Source of the DNA: Saprospiraceae bacterium
GTDB lineage: Bacteria > Bacteroidota > Bacteroidia > Chitinophagales > Saprospiraceae
Assembly (NCBI GenBank): GCA_027009605.1
Contig: JALVCY010000258.1
Coordinates: forward strand, 1 to 12,857
Direction of reading: 5' to 3'
DNA length: 12,857 nucleotides
Shown piece after piece: positions 1 to 6,067 of the stretch (positions are counted from its first letter, which is position 1; every line of letters begins with the position of its first letter). Position numbers and translations under genes: made by a program. The notes below the pieces were generated by a model, which was given only the letters and a program-made list of their open reading frames with translations, was not told the origin of the DNA and ran no database searches.

Positions 1-948
1 TCCATCCTGGATATATTGACCCAAAGAATGCAAATCCGCCGTAAAAGTCGCCGAAGCCGGATAAATACCTTTCCCTTCTTTCCCTTCAGACTCGCCATAA
101 AGCTGCTTCCACCATTCCATCAAAAATGTAAATCTTGGCTCAAAACTGACCATGATTTCGGTGGTTTTTCCTTTATTGTAGAGTACATTTCTCATGGCAG
201 CGTACTGCATGGCCGGATTTTTCCCGAAAGGGGCTTTCATATCGGACATCGCTTGCGCCGCTCCGCTCATTAACGATTGAATCGAGATACCCGCTGCCGC
301 CAAAGGCAATAAACCTACCGCCGTCAACACCGAAAATCGTCCGCCCACATCATCCGGCACCACAAAAGTCTCATATCCTTCCTGAGTGGCCAGCTTGCGC
401 AAAGCCCCTTTTTGGGCATCGGTAATCGCAAAAATCCGTTTGGCAGCCCGCTTTTTACCGTATTGCGCTTCCAATTTTTCTTTGAGCAATCGAAAAGCAA
501 TCGCCGGCTCGGTCGTTGTCCCGGATTTAGAAATCATAATAATTGACCAATCCTTGCCTTCCAGCACATCCATCAATCCTTGGTGATAATCCGCCGACAG
601 ATTGATGCCGGCAAAATACAATTCCGGCCCCTTCCGCTTGGACTTAACTAATTGATTCTGAAAGGGATGCGCCAAAAATTCATAAGCCGCCTTCGCCCCC
701 AAATAAGAGCCCCCAATCCCAATCACGACCACCGCATCCGAATGGCGTTTCATGCGATTCCCCGCCTTGATGATGCGAGCAAACTCTTTTTTATCGTAAT
801 TTTCGGGAAGATTCACCCATCCGGTAAACTCCGCACCGGCTCCTTTTCCCTTGTCCAAATCTTTGGTCACCGCCTTTGTCATGGTGGCCATCCGGGACAA
901 TTCTTCTGCTGTAAAAAATGCCTGAAGGCCGTCAATATCTATTTGCAT
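1..948 (-). CDS. pgi: Glucose-6-phosphate isomerase, 3' end cut off by the window edge
   Basis: The reverse strand is open from ATG at 948-946 to base 1, giving 316 residues with no stop, so the C-terminus lies outside the window. The enzyme interconverts glucose-6-phosphate and fructose-6-phosphate in cytoplasmic glycolysis and gluconeogenesis. Visible family motifs are GIGGSYLG (about 77-84), the sugar-phosphate-binding SKSGTTTE (140-147), the first PGI signature DVGGRFSVLTAVG (200-212) and GESEGK (285-290), which carries the catalytic glutamate in Bacillus-type enzymes. The spacing fits the short bacterial form of about 445-450 residues, so roughly 130 residues are missing. The leader is A-rich (AAATAAAATCCA before ATG) with no Shine-Dalgarno. 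A weak promoter candidate, TACCTTCA, lies on the minus strand at 1001-994. cmk is 124 bp upstream on the same strand with a hairpin in between, so co-transcription is uncertain. Confidence 0.96.
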   Translation of the reverse strand, partial: MQIDIDGLQAFFTAEELSRMATMTKAVTKDLDKGKGAGAEFTGWVNLPENYDKKEFARIIKAGNRMKRHSDAVVVIGIGGSYLGAKAAYEFLAHPFQNQLVKSKRKGPELYFAGINLSADYHQGLMDVLEGKDWSIIMISKSGTTTEPAIAFRLLKEKLEAQYGKKRAAKRIFAITDAQKGALRKLATQEGYETFVVPDDVGGRFSVLTAVGLLPLAAAGISIQSLMSGAAQAMSDMKAPFGKNPAMQYAAMRNVLYNKGKTTEIMVSFEPRFTFLMEWWKQLYGESEGKEGKGIYPASATFTADLHSLGQYIQDG

Positions 949-1044
949 TGGATTTTATTTTGGTCTAATTGCTTGCGCAAAAAAAATAATGCGTGAAGGT
1001 AATTAACTTTGGGCATGTCACCAAGAAACGATGATGAAAATGTG

Positions 1045-1072
1045 GTAGGGCCAAGACATGCCTTTGCCCTAC
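1045..1072. repeat. GTAGGGC/GCCCTAC inverted repeat directly after cmk
   Basis: Seven bases at 1045-1051 (GTAGGGC) pair with 1066-1072 (GCCCTAC) around a 14-base loop. The right arm touches the cmk stop codon (1073-1075, TAG on the minus strand). An alternative pairing exists between GGCATGTC (1012-1019 region) and GACATGCC (1055-1062). No T-run follows on the minus strand, so it is not a standard intrinsic terminator. The GTAGGG...CCCTAC ends match the other gene-end palindromes in this window. Confidence 0.6.
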
Positions 1073-1768
1073 CTATACCGCAAATCCCCGCTCCCGCAAC
1101 AACCCAACCACCTGTTCCAACTGCTCTACCTTCGTCAAATGAGAATTATCAATCACCACCGCATCCTCCGCCTGCCGCAAAGGGCTAATCTCCCGGGTAG
1201 AATCAATATGATCCCGCAAAGTCAGATTCTCTTTGACGGCATCGTAGGAGATGGTTTGGCCTTTTTCCAAGTATTCGGCGACACGGCGGGCGACACGGGT
1301 TTCTACGTCGGCGGTTAGGAATATTTTTAGGTCGGCATCCGGAAACACGACCGTTCCGATGTCCCGCCCATCCATGACTACGCCGCCGTCTTGGCCGATT
1401 TGCCGTTGCAAGGCCACTAATTTATCTCTTACCACCTTCAATTCGGCCACCGGACTAACAGATTTGGAGACTTCCATCGAGCGGATATACTTTTCGACAT
1501 CTTCACCGTTGACGGCTACATGATTGCCGGTTTCGGATTTCACGAAGGTGATGGCTAGTGGCTCAATGGCTTGGGCAACTTGCTCTTCGTCGGAGATATC
1601 CACTTTGTTTTCGAGCAAATACCAGGTGATGGCCCGATACATCGCTCCGGTGTCTATGTATAGGTAGTTGATTTTCTTGGCTAGACTCTTGGCCAAAGTG
1701 CTTTTCCCACAACCGGAGTGTCCGTCTATGGCGATGACTGCTTTTTGGGGCTTTGCTTTGTTTTTCAT
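1073..1768 (-). CDS. cmk: Cytidylate kinase
   Basis: This is a 231-residue NMP kinase that transfers phosphate from ATP to CMP or dCMP, supplying CDP and dCDP for nucleic acid and lipid synthesis in the cytoplasm. The P-loop GHSGCGKS is at residues 16-23, the CMP-binding IDTGAMYRA at 38-46, the substrate-binding VSKSVSPVAELKVVR segment at about 100-114, DGRDIGTVVFPDAD at 133-146 and the lid-region LRDHIDSTREISPL at about 184-197. Length and motif order are typical of bacterial Cmk. The start is the ATG after an A-rich leader; no clear TAnnTTTG promoter was found upstream. The preceding 473 bp to accC are packed with repeats, so cmk is probably transcribed separately from accC. The stop is followed at once by a GTAGGGC hairpin. 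Confidence 0.97.
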   Translation of the reverse strand: MKNKAKPQKAVIAIDGHSGCGKSTLAKSLAKKINYLYIDTGAMYRAITWYLLENKVDISDEEQVAQAIEPLAITFVKSETGNHVAVNGEDVEKYIRSMEVSKSVSPVAELKVVRDKLVALQRQIGQDGGVVMDGRDIGTVVFPDADLKIFLTADVETRVARRVAEYLEKGQTISYDAVKENLTLRDHIDSTREISPLRQAEDAVVIDNSHLTKVEQLEQVVGLLRERGFAV

Positions 1769-1818
1769 TTATATGGCTTGTTTTTTTATGTTGTGTTTCT
1801 TTTACGTTGTGCTTGTGT

Positions 1819-1911
1819 CTTGTCGTAGATTTCCAAAATCTGATGTGATTGGCGGCATTGGTTCGTCACATTGGATGTCGGGTATGTGCCTTGTCGTAGA
1901 TTTTGAAAATC
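1819..1911 (-). repeat. Dispersed element with CAAAAT ends, copy 1
   Basis: CTTGTCGTAGATTT followed by YSAAAATC occurs at 1819-1840 and again at 1890-1911, 20 of 22 bases alike, 71 bp apart. Read on the minus strand the element starts GATTTTCAAAATCTACGACA and ends near ATTTTGGAAAT. A diverged copy with the same order of ends lies at 11949-12024. It fills the region just upstream of cmk, in cmk orientation. Its nature is unknown; no coding capacity is credible. Confidence 0.6.
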
Positions 1912-1930
1912 GGTGGTTTTTTGGCTTTGT

Positions 1931-1966
1931 ACTTCATTATTCGATATTCGGCATTCGGCATTCTGT
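1931..1966 (-). repeat. GAATATCGAAT block of the composite repeat, inverse copy
   Basis: Read on the minus strand this stretch gives AACAGAATGCCGAATGCC, then GAATATCGAATAATGAAGT. It matches the blocks at 5391-5431, 5836-5881, 9538-9557, 10740-10785 and 10941-10986. It points towards cmk, as the other copies point towards the next gene on their strand. Confidence 0.65.
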
Positions 1967-1977
1967 TTTTCTTGTGG

Positions 1978-2246
1978 GGGCGAAGGTAATTCGCCCTTGT
2001 GGGGTTCTTTTTGATTGGGGGGCTTGGGGTGGACTCTTGATTCGCCTTTGTGTGGGCGAAATTGGAATCCGTCTTTGTGTGGGCAGACTCTTGGTTCGCC
2101 GGGTGGACTCTTGGTTCGCCGGGCGAACTCTTGATTCGCCGGGCGAACTTTTGATCCGCCGGGCGAACTCTTGATCCGCCGGGCGAACTCTTGATTCGCC
2201 GGGCGAACTCTTGATTCGCCGGGCGAACACAAGGTTCGCCCCTACT
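1978..2246. repeat. Array of 20-bp palindromic units (GGCGAA...TTCGCC) beside the accC 3' end
   Basis: From 2081 to 2240 there are eight consecutive 20-bp units, consensus GGGCGAACTCTTGATTCGCC. Each unit can fold (GGCGAA pairs with TTCGCC around a 7-base loop), and each junction can also fold (TTCGCC-G-GGCGAA), so the array can adopt two alternative hairpin registers. Units differ by a few substitutions, several of which keep G-U pairing. From 1978 to 2080 the array decays into irregular copies, including GGGCGAA-GGTAA-TTCGCCC at 1978-1996. The last unit, ending in CGCCCCTAC, abuts the accC stop and looks like the ancestral gene-end palindrome. The 20-bp period is not a multiple of three, arguing against a coding role. 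Confidence 0.9.
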
Positions 2247-3672
2247 TTAATATCCGTTTTTGTTTTAGGTATAGGTGGAGGCCTACTTTGGCGGCTAGGT
2301 GTGCGGCTTGTTCATTTTGCTTTTCGGCCTGCTCTTGGTTGAAATAATTTTTGACAAAATGGGTGGTGAATTCCCCACTCAAAAAGGCGGGATGCCTGAA
2401 TACAAATTTTCCGAAAGGCAAGGTCGTTTCTATGCCCTTGATTTGATACTCATTAATCGCTTGCAACATCTTTTGGGCTGCCGCTTTTCGGGTCGGTGCC
2501 CAGACCGCTAATTTCGATATCATCGGGTCGTAATAAATCGGTATGTCCATCCCTTCCCGAAATCCATCATCGACTCTAACTCCTTCTCCTTCAGGGACTT
2601 GGTAGGTGGTCAATGTGCCTGTGCTTGGCAAGAAATCATGGGCAGAATCTTCCGCATAAACCCGCAACTCAAAGGCATGGCCATGTATTTTTAGGTCGGC
2701 TTGCGCAAAAGCTAAGGGCTGCCCGTCGGCGACTCTAATTTGCTGTTCGACCAAATCCAATCCGGTAATCATTTCGGTAACGGGATGCTCTACTTGGAGT
2801 CGAGTATTCATCTCCAGAAAATAAAAATTACGGTCTTTATCGACCAAAAATTCCACCGTACCGGCGCCTTCATATTGGCAAGCCTTGGCGACATTGATGG
2901 CGGCTTGCCCCATGCGTTGCCGCAAATCAGGAGTTAGGATGGCGCTAGGTGCTTCTTCCACGACCTTTTGATGCCGCCGCTGAACCGAACAATCCCGTTC
3001 AAAAAGATGCAAAGTATTTCCCTGTTTGTCCGCAAGGACTTGAATCTCAATATGCTTAGGCGAGACAATATATTTTTCCACAAAAACAGCATCATCCCCA
3101 AAAGACGCTCTCGCTTCACTCTGTGCCCGCTCCATCATCGACACAAAATCAGCCGGTTTATCGACGATACGCATCCCTTTGCCGCCCCCACCGGCCGAAG
3201 CTTTGATAAGAACCGGGTAGCCCATCTCGTCCGCCAGTTTTTTGGCTTCCGCAATATCTGTCACTGCCGTATCCGTCCCCGGCACCATCGGAATATCATA
3301 GCCCTTGACCGCTTCCTTCGCCGCCAATTTACTACCCATAATCCGCATCGCATGGGGACTAGGCCCTACAAATGAAATCCCGGCATCCGTCACTGCTTGC
3401 GCAAAAACGGCATTCTCACTCAAAAAACCATAGCCCGGATGGATGCCATCGGCTCCTGCTTTTAGGGCGATATCAATGATTTTGTCCCCCAGCAAATAAG
3501 ACTGGTTGGAAGGCGGCGGCCCCAGCAGATAAGCTTCATCCGCAAAGAGCACAAAAGGCGCATTTCTATCCGCTTCCGAATAGACGGCCACGGTCTGAAT
3601 CCCCATTTTTCGGGTGGTACGCATGATACGGAGAGCGATTTCGCCCCGGTTAGCTACTAGGAGTTTTTGCAT
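2242..3672 (-). CDS. accC: Biotin carboxylase subunit of an acyl-CoA (acetyl-CoA) carboxylase
   Basis: This 476-residue protein is an ATP-grasp biotin carboxylase, which carboxylates biotin on a carrier protein using ATP and bicarbonate, the first half-reaction of acetyl-CoA carboxylase (malonyl-CoA for fatty acids) or of propionyl-CoA-type carboxylases. The N-terminal domain starts KLLVANRGEIALRI (3-16); the glycine-rich ATP loop GGGGKGM is at 161-167, and the catalytic segment EMNTRLQVEHPVTE is at 287-300. The C-terminal biotin carboxylase domain follows, with FREGMDIPIYYDPMISKL at 381-398. E. coli AccC is about 449 residues, so this protein has a short C-terminal tail rich in Q, E and K. 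No biotin carrier or carboxyltransferase gene is adjacent, so acetyl- versus propionyl-type cannot be settled here. A promoter-like TATCTTTA lies at 3696-3689 on the minus strand, 16 bp before ATG, with an A-rich leader. Confidence 0.93.
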   Translation of the reverse strand: MQKLLVANRGEIALRIMRTTRKMGIQTVAVYSEADRNAPFVLFADEAYLLGPPPSNQSYLLGDKIIDIALKAGADGIHPGYGFLSENAVFAQAVTDAGISFVGPSPHAMRIMGSKLAAKEAVKGYDIPMVPGTDTAVTDIAEAKKLADEMGYPVLIKASAGGGGKGMRIVDKPADFVSMMERAQSEARASFGDDAVFVEKYIVSPKHIEIQVLADKQGNTLHLFERDCSVQRRHQKVVEEAPSAILTPDLRQRMGQAAINVAKACQYEGAGTVEFLVDKDRNFYFLEMNTRLQVEHPVTEMITGLDLVEQQIRVADGQPLAFAQADLKIHGHAFELRVYAEDSAHDFLPSTGTLTTYQVPEGEGVRVDDGFREGMDIPIYYDPMISKLAVWAPTRKAAAQKMLQAINEYQIKGIETTLPFGKFVFRHPAFLSGEFTTHFVKNYFNQEQAEKQNEQAAHLAAKVGLHLYLKQKRILK

Positions 3673-3757
3673 GGTATTTTATTTGGGGTAAAGATAGGTT
3701 TTTTCCGTTAATCCTTTAGCCGGCAGCTTGTTTTTTGTTTAGTCAAACTCTAAAACT

Positions 3758-3868
3758 CCTCAACTTCTTCAACTAGCGCAGCGATTCAACAAACGAAGTC
3801 CGAAGAACAAGTGAATCAACTAGCGCAGCGAATCAACTTCTTCAACCTTCTCAACCCCCTAATAATCA
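3758..3868 (+). repeat. Short copy of the TCAAC composite repeat in the divergent accC / secreted-protein gap
   Basis: The gap between accC and the secreted-protein gene (3673-4012) holds repeated words such as CAACTTCTTCAACTAGCGCA and CAACTAGCGCAGCGAATCAA, plus AACGAAGTCCGAAG. The same words build the larger fields at 5643-5955 and 10640-11253. It is in plus orientation, ending about 70 bp upstream of the -33 box of the secreted-protein gene. Nothing coding is seen in it. Confidence 0.7.
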
Positions 3869-3939
3869 ACCACTTACAAAAACAATAGTCTTACTATGTC
3901 ACTTTTACTCAAATTTTATTTTTTTTCAACCTATTTCCC

Positions 3940-3970
3940 TTTGTTTTCTCCTTTTCTTGACCTACCTTTG
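3940..3970 (+). promoter_or_regulatory. Bacteroidota-type promoter of the secreted-protein gene
   Basis: A -33 box TTTG (3940-3943), 19 bp of spacing and a -7 box TACCTTTG (3963-3970) match the Bacteroidota TTTG / TAnnTTTG promoter. Transcription would begin around 3976, giving a leader of roughly 37 bases before ATG 4013. This makes the upstream in-frame ATG at 3896 untenable as a start, since it lies before the promoter. Confidence 0.7.
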
Positions 3971-4012
3971 TCATCATTCAAACTTTTTCTAACTTTTTCT
4001 AAAACGACAACA

Positions 4013-5062
4013 ATGAAGAAATTTTTACTTTTGGGGCTTTTTGTGGCCTTTAGTGCTTCAATATTTGCGCAAATCGCAATTCAAGATTTTGGTGCAGGAA
4101 ATACTTGGTCTTATACGCCAAATCCAGCGGCCTTCAATACTGGTAGTGACATTTGGGATATAGTTTCGGAAGAATGGTATGTTCAGGATTTAGCCAATAG
4201 TAATGGTGGTACAGCTGTTGGTGATTGGGGCTCTTTGACGTTCCCGAATGTAGACGTAAGTGCATATCAGAGTATTACACTGTCTTTTGATTACGATGTG
4301 AATGGATTTGATAATGGGGATGACGTAAAATATGAAGTTTTTATTGATGATGCAAGTCAAGGTGAAGTACTGCTGGTTGACGGGAACTCTAATCTAAGTG
4401 TTAATGGAACAGAAACTATTAATATACCTAATGGTACTGGAACTGTAAGAATTATTTTGTCCGTCAAACAAAATGGCGGGAGTGATGATGCACAGTTTGA
4501 TAATTTTCAAATTCAGGGTTCTCCTTTACCAATAACATTGGCTTCATTCAATGGTGATTTGGATAACAACCAAGTATCCCTAACTTGGACAACAGCCACA
4601 GAAACCAACAACGACTACTTCAACCTAGAGCGTTCCAAAGACGGTCAGCGTTTTGAAGTCATTGGCAAGATTGCCGGAGCAGGCAATAGCACGACGACTC
4701 AGAAGTACGAGTTCATCGACCACACCCCCATGCGCGGCACCAACTACTACCGCCTAAGTCAAACCGACTACGACGGAAAATCAGCGTCTTTTGATGTTGT
4801 TAGTGTAGATTTCAAGGGAGCAGGTACGACCACTATCCGTCCGACTCAAGTCAAAGACTTGATGACTTTGAGCTTAGAGCCAATGGAAAGCGTAGGGCGT
4901 GTGACTATCTATAACTTAGTCGGTCAGAAGGTTTATAGCGAAGTGATTGAGCCGGGTTCTACGAATTTGGAGATTGACGCATCAACCTTTGCACAAGGAC
5001 AGTATGTAGCAAGAGTTGCCAATGGCAACTTTGTAGAAACCGTACGCTTCATCAAGCTATAA
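4013..5062 (+). CDS. Secreted protein with T9SS C-terminal sorting domain
   Basis: The protein has 349 residues. A Sec signal peptide occupies residues 1-20 (MKK start, hydrophobic core, cleavage after IFAQ). Residues 21-170 form an Asp/Asn/Gly-rich, beta-rich domain of unknown function that resembles a jelly-roll. Residues 171-268, starting PLPITLASFNGDLDNNQVSL, are the fibronectin-III-like module common before sorting domains in this phylum. Residues 270-349 match a type A Por/T9SS sorting domain (IYNLVGQKVY, GQYVARV, ending RFIKL). It is expected to cross the inner membrane by Sec, then the outer membrane by T9SS, ending up surface-bound or released. Start 4013 is chosen over 3896 because a promoter lies between them and the signal peptide begins here. 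Asn codons are almost all AAT in the first half (14 of 15) and mostly AAC (8 of 12) in the second. No catalytic motif was recognised. Confidence 0.92.
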   Translation: MKKFLLLGLFVAFSASIFAQIAIQDFGAGNTWSYTPNPAAFNTGSDIWDIVSEEWYVQDLANSNGGTAVGDWGSLTFPNVDVSAYQSITLSFDYDVNGFDNGDDVKYEVFIDDASQGEVLLVDGNSNLSVNGTETINIPNGTGTVRIILSVKQNGGSDDAQFDNFQIQGSPLPITLASFNGDLDNNQVSLTWTTATETNNDYFNLERSKDGQRFEVIGKIAGAGNSTTTQKYEFIDHTPMRGTNYYRLSQTDYDGKSASFDVVSVDFKGAGTTTIRPTQVKDLMTLSLEPMESVGRVTIYNLVGQKVYSEVIEPGSTNLEIDASTFAQGQYVARVANGNFVETVRFIKL

Positions 5063-5198
5063 CTAACGGTATCTCGGTTTTTCGATACAGCGGTCTAACG
5101 GCTGCCAAGACCAATGAAAAAAAACGTAACTATTTAGCCACCCGCTAATTTTTGCTAGAAAATGCCCTTTTTGCGCCTGTTTTTGCTAAAATTTTCTC

Positions 5199-5230
5199 AC
5201 GTAGGGACGCACGGCCGTGCGCCCCTACGT
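5199..5230. repeat. 32-bp GTAGGG...CCCTAC palindrome after the secreted-protein gene
   Basis: ACGTAGGGACGCACGG is followed directly by its reverse complement with one mismatch (A opposite C), centred on GGCC. It is about 140 bp after the stop of the secreted-protein gene. The sequence is clearly related to the palindrome after gyrB at 8037-8079 (shared GTAGGGACGCA and TGCG.CCCTACG). Confidence 0.85.
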
Positions 5231-5287
5231 CAACATCCACAAAAATGCCTATTTTCTATCTAAAAATTGGGGCACCTAAACAGTTAC

Positions 5288-5327
5288 AAAAAAACACCTT
5301 CAAGAAATCTTGAAGGTGTTTTTTTTT
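5288..5327. terminator. Intrinsic, potentially bidirectional terminator
   Basis: ACACCTTCAAG (5294-5304) pairs perfectly with CTTGAAGGTGT (5309-5319) around the loop AAAT, flanked by an A-run (5288-5294) and a T-run of nine (5319-5327). This is a textbook rho-independent terminator on the plus strand and, through the A-run, on the minus strand. It is about 230 bp past the secreted-protein gene and probably ends that transcript, insulating gyrB. Confidence 0.88.
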
Positions 5328-5390
5328 CTAGCCCTACCACTCATGGCTACCGGCGAACATCAAGCAATCGACTCAACTTTCTCAACCAAC

Positions 5391-5492
5391 CGAATATCGA
5401 ATGCAGATTCCCGAATATCGAATATCGAAGTAAAAACCCAAACCGTCTCAACCAATTAACGGTGTAACGGTATAACGATGTAACGGTGTAAC
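5391..5492 (+). repeat. GAATATCGAAT block followed by a 4 x 8-bp tandem repeat
   Basis: 5391-5431 contains GAATATCGAATGCAG and CCGAATATCGAATATCGAAG, a copy of the block found with the composite repeat. At 5461-5492 four 8-bp units follow: GGTGTAAC, GGTATAAC, GATGTAAC, GGTGTAAC. A short open frame across 5267-5467 exists but lies in the terminator and repeats and is not considered a gene. Confidence 0.65.
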
Positions 5493-5605
5493 GGGTAGGC
5501 GGCCAAGAGAGCATCCCCCTTGAACGCCGAAGGCAGTTGAACGCCCGAAGGGCAATTTGAACCTGCCGGCAGCAGGCGGGCGTGCGAAGCACATATTGAA
5601 CGGTT
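5493..5605 (+). repeat. TTGAAC hairpin element, plus-strand copy
   Basis: TTGAAC-type linkers separate small hairpins with GAA loops: GCC-GAA-GGC (5526-5534), GCCC-GAA-GGGC (5543-5553) and GTGC-GAA-GCAC (5582-5592), with the palindrome CTGCCGGCAG at 5563-5572. The sequence from GGGTAGGC through CCCCCTTGAACGCCGAAGGC is repeated in inverse orientation at 9666-9774. Confidence 0.75.
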
Positions 5606-5640
5606 TAACGGATAGCCCCGTAGGTGCGACACCTTTGTAA
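5606..5640 (+). repeat. AGCCCCGTAGG...GCGACACCTTTGTAAC repeat
   Basis: AGCCCCGTAGGTGCGACACC followed by TTTGTAAC is a copy of the hairpin module found inside both MITE-like elements (10034-10063 and the matching part of 10241-10503). Here it stands alone beside the TTGAAC element. Confidence 0.6.
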
Positions 5641-5642
5641 CT

Positions 5643-5955
5643 GCCAAATATCAAATGCCAAGTAAAATCCCCACAAAAACCCAAACTGTCTCAACCTGCG
5701 AAGCACTCAACCACGAAGTCCGAATCCACGATAGTAATCGGGACGAGTTCTCAACCCAGTGAGCCAAAGGCGAACGTCTCAACTTTCTCAACTAGCGAAG
5801 CTTGCGAGCGAATCAACTTCTTCAACTTCTTCAACTAACAGAATATCGAATGCAGAATCCCCAATATCGAATAACGAAGTAAACGAAGCCAAAAACAAAC
5901 CACTCACGAAGCCAAAGACCAAAAGCGCCACAGGCGCGCCCCAAAGACCAAAGAC
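5643..5955 (+). repeat. Composite TCAAC-hairpin repeat upstream of gyrB
   Basis: YTCAAC linkers separate small hairpins: TGC-GAA-GCA (5697-5705), CGAT-AGTA-ATCG (about 5728-5739), GCC-AAA-GGC (5763-5771) and AGC-GAA-GCT (5794-5802). A GAATATCGAAT block follows (5836-5881), then a 49-bp tail (5907-5955) containing GCGCC-ACA-GGCGC (5925-5937). That tail is base-for-base present at 11205-11253. The field ends about 48 bp before the gyrB -7 box. It is open in the gyrB frame back to an ATG at 5759, but that stretch lies upstream of the promoter and encodes low-complexity S/T/K-rich sequence, so it is not coding. Confidence 0.85.
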
Positions 5956-6002
5956 CAAAAAAACTTTCCCTCCAAAAAACCGGAATATTCCATTTTTTTT
6001 AC

Positions 6003-6010
6003 TACCTTTG
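6003..6010 (+). promoter_or_regulatory. gyrB -7 promoter box
   Basis: TACCTTTG matches the Bacteroidota -7 consensus TAnnTTTG. It lies 57 bp before ATG 6068 and immediately after the repeat field. No convincing -33 TTTG was found at the expected distance. Its position supports starting GyrB at 6068 rather than at 5759. Confidence 0.6.
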
Positions 6011-6067
6011 CCAATTAGTGTGGATGGGTCATATCAGCACAAGATTTATCCAAAAAAACAACGAAAC

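Noticed and set aside
1668..2174. 168-residue plus-strand open frame
   Set aside because: It overlaps cmk in antisense and then runs through the repeat array; no promoter or protein-like conservation.
1786..2232. 148-residue and overlapping 97-residue minus-strand open frames with Arg/Pro-rich 20-residue repeats
   Set aside because: They are translations of the 20-bp palindromic array and neighbouring repeats; several frames stay open because the unit lacks stops. There is no start signal and no recognisable fold.
2081..2240. CRISPR array
   Set aside because: The 20-bp units are contiguous with no spacers between them, and no cas genes are nearby.
5267..5684. Short open frames on both strands between the secreted-protein gene and gyrB
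   Set aside because: They cover the terminator and repeat modules and have no protein features.
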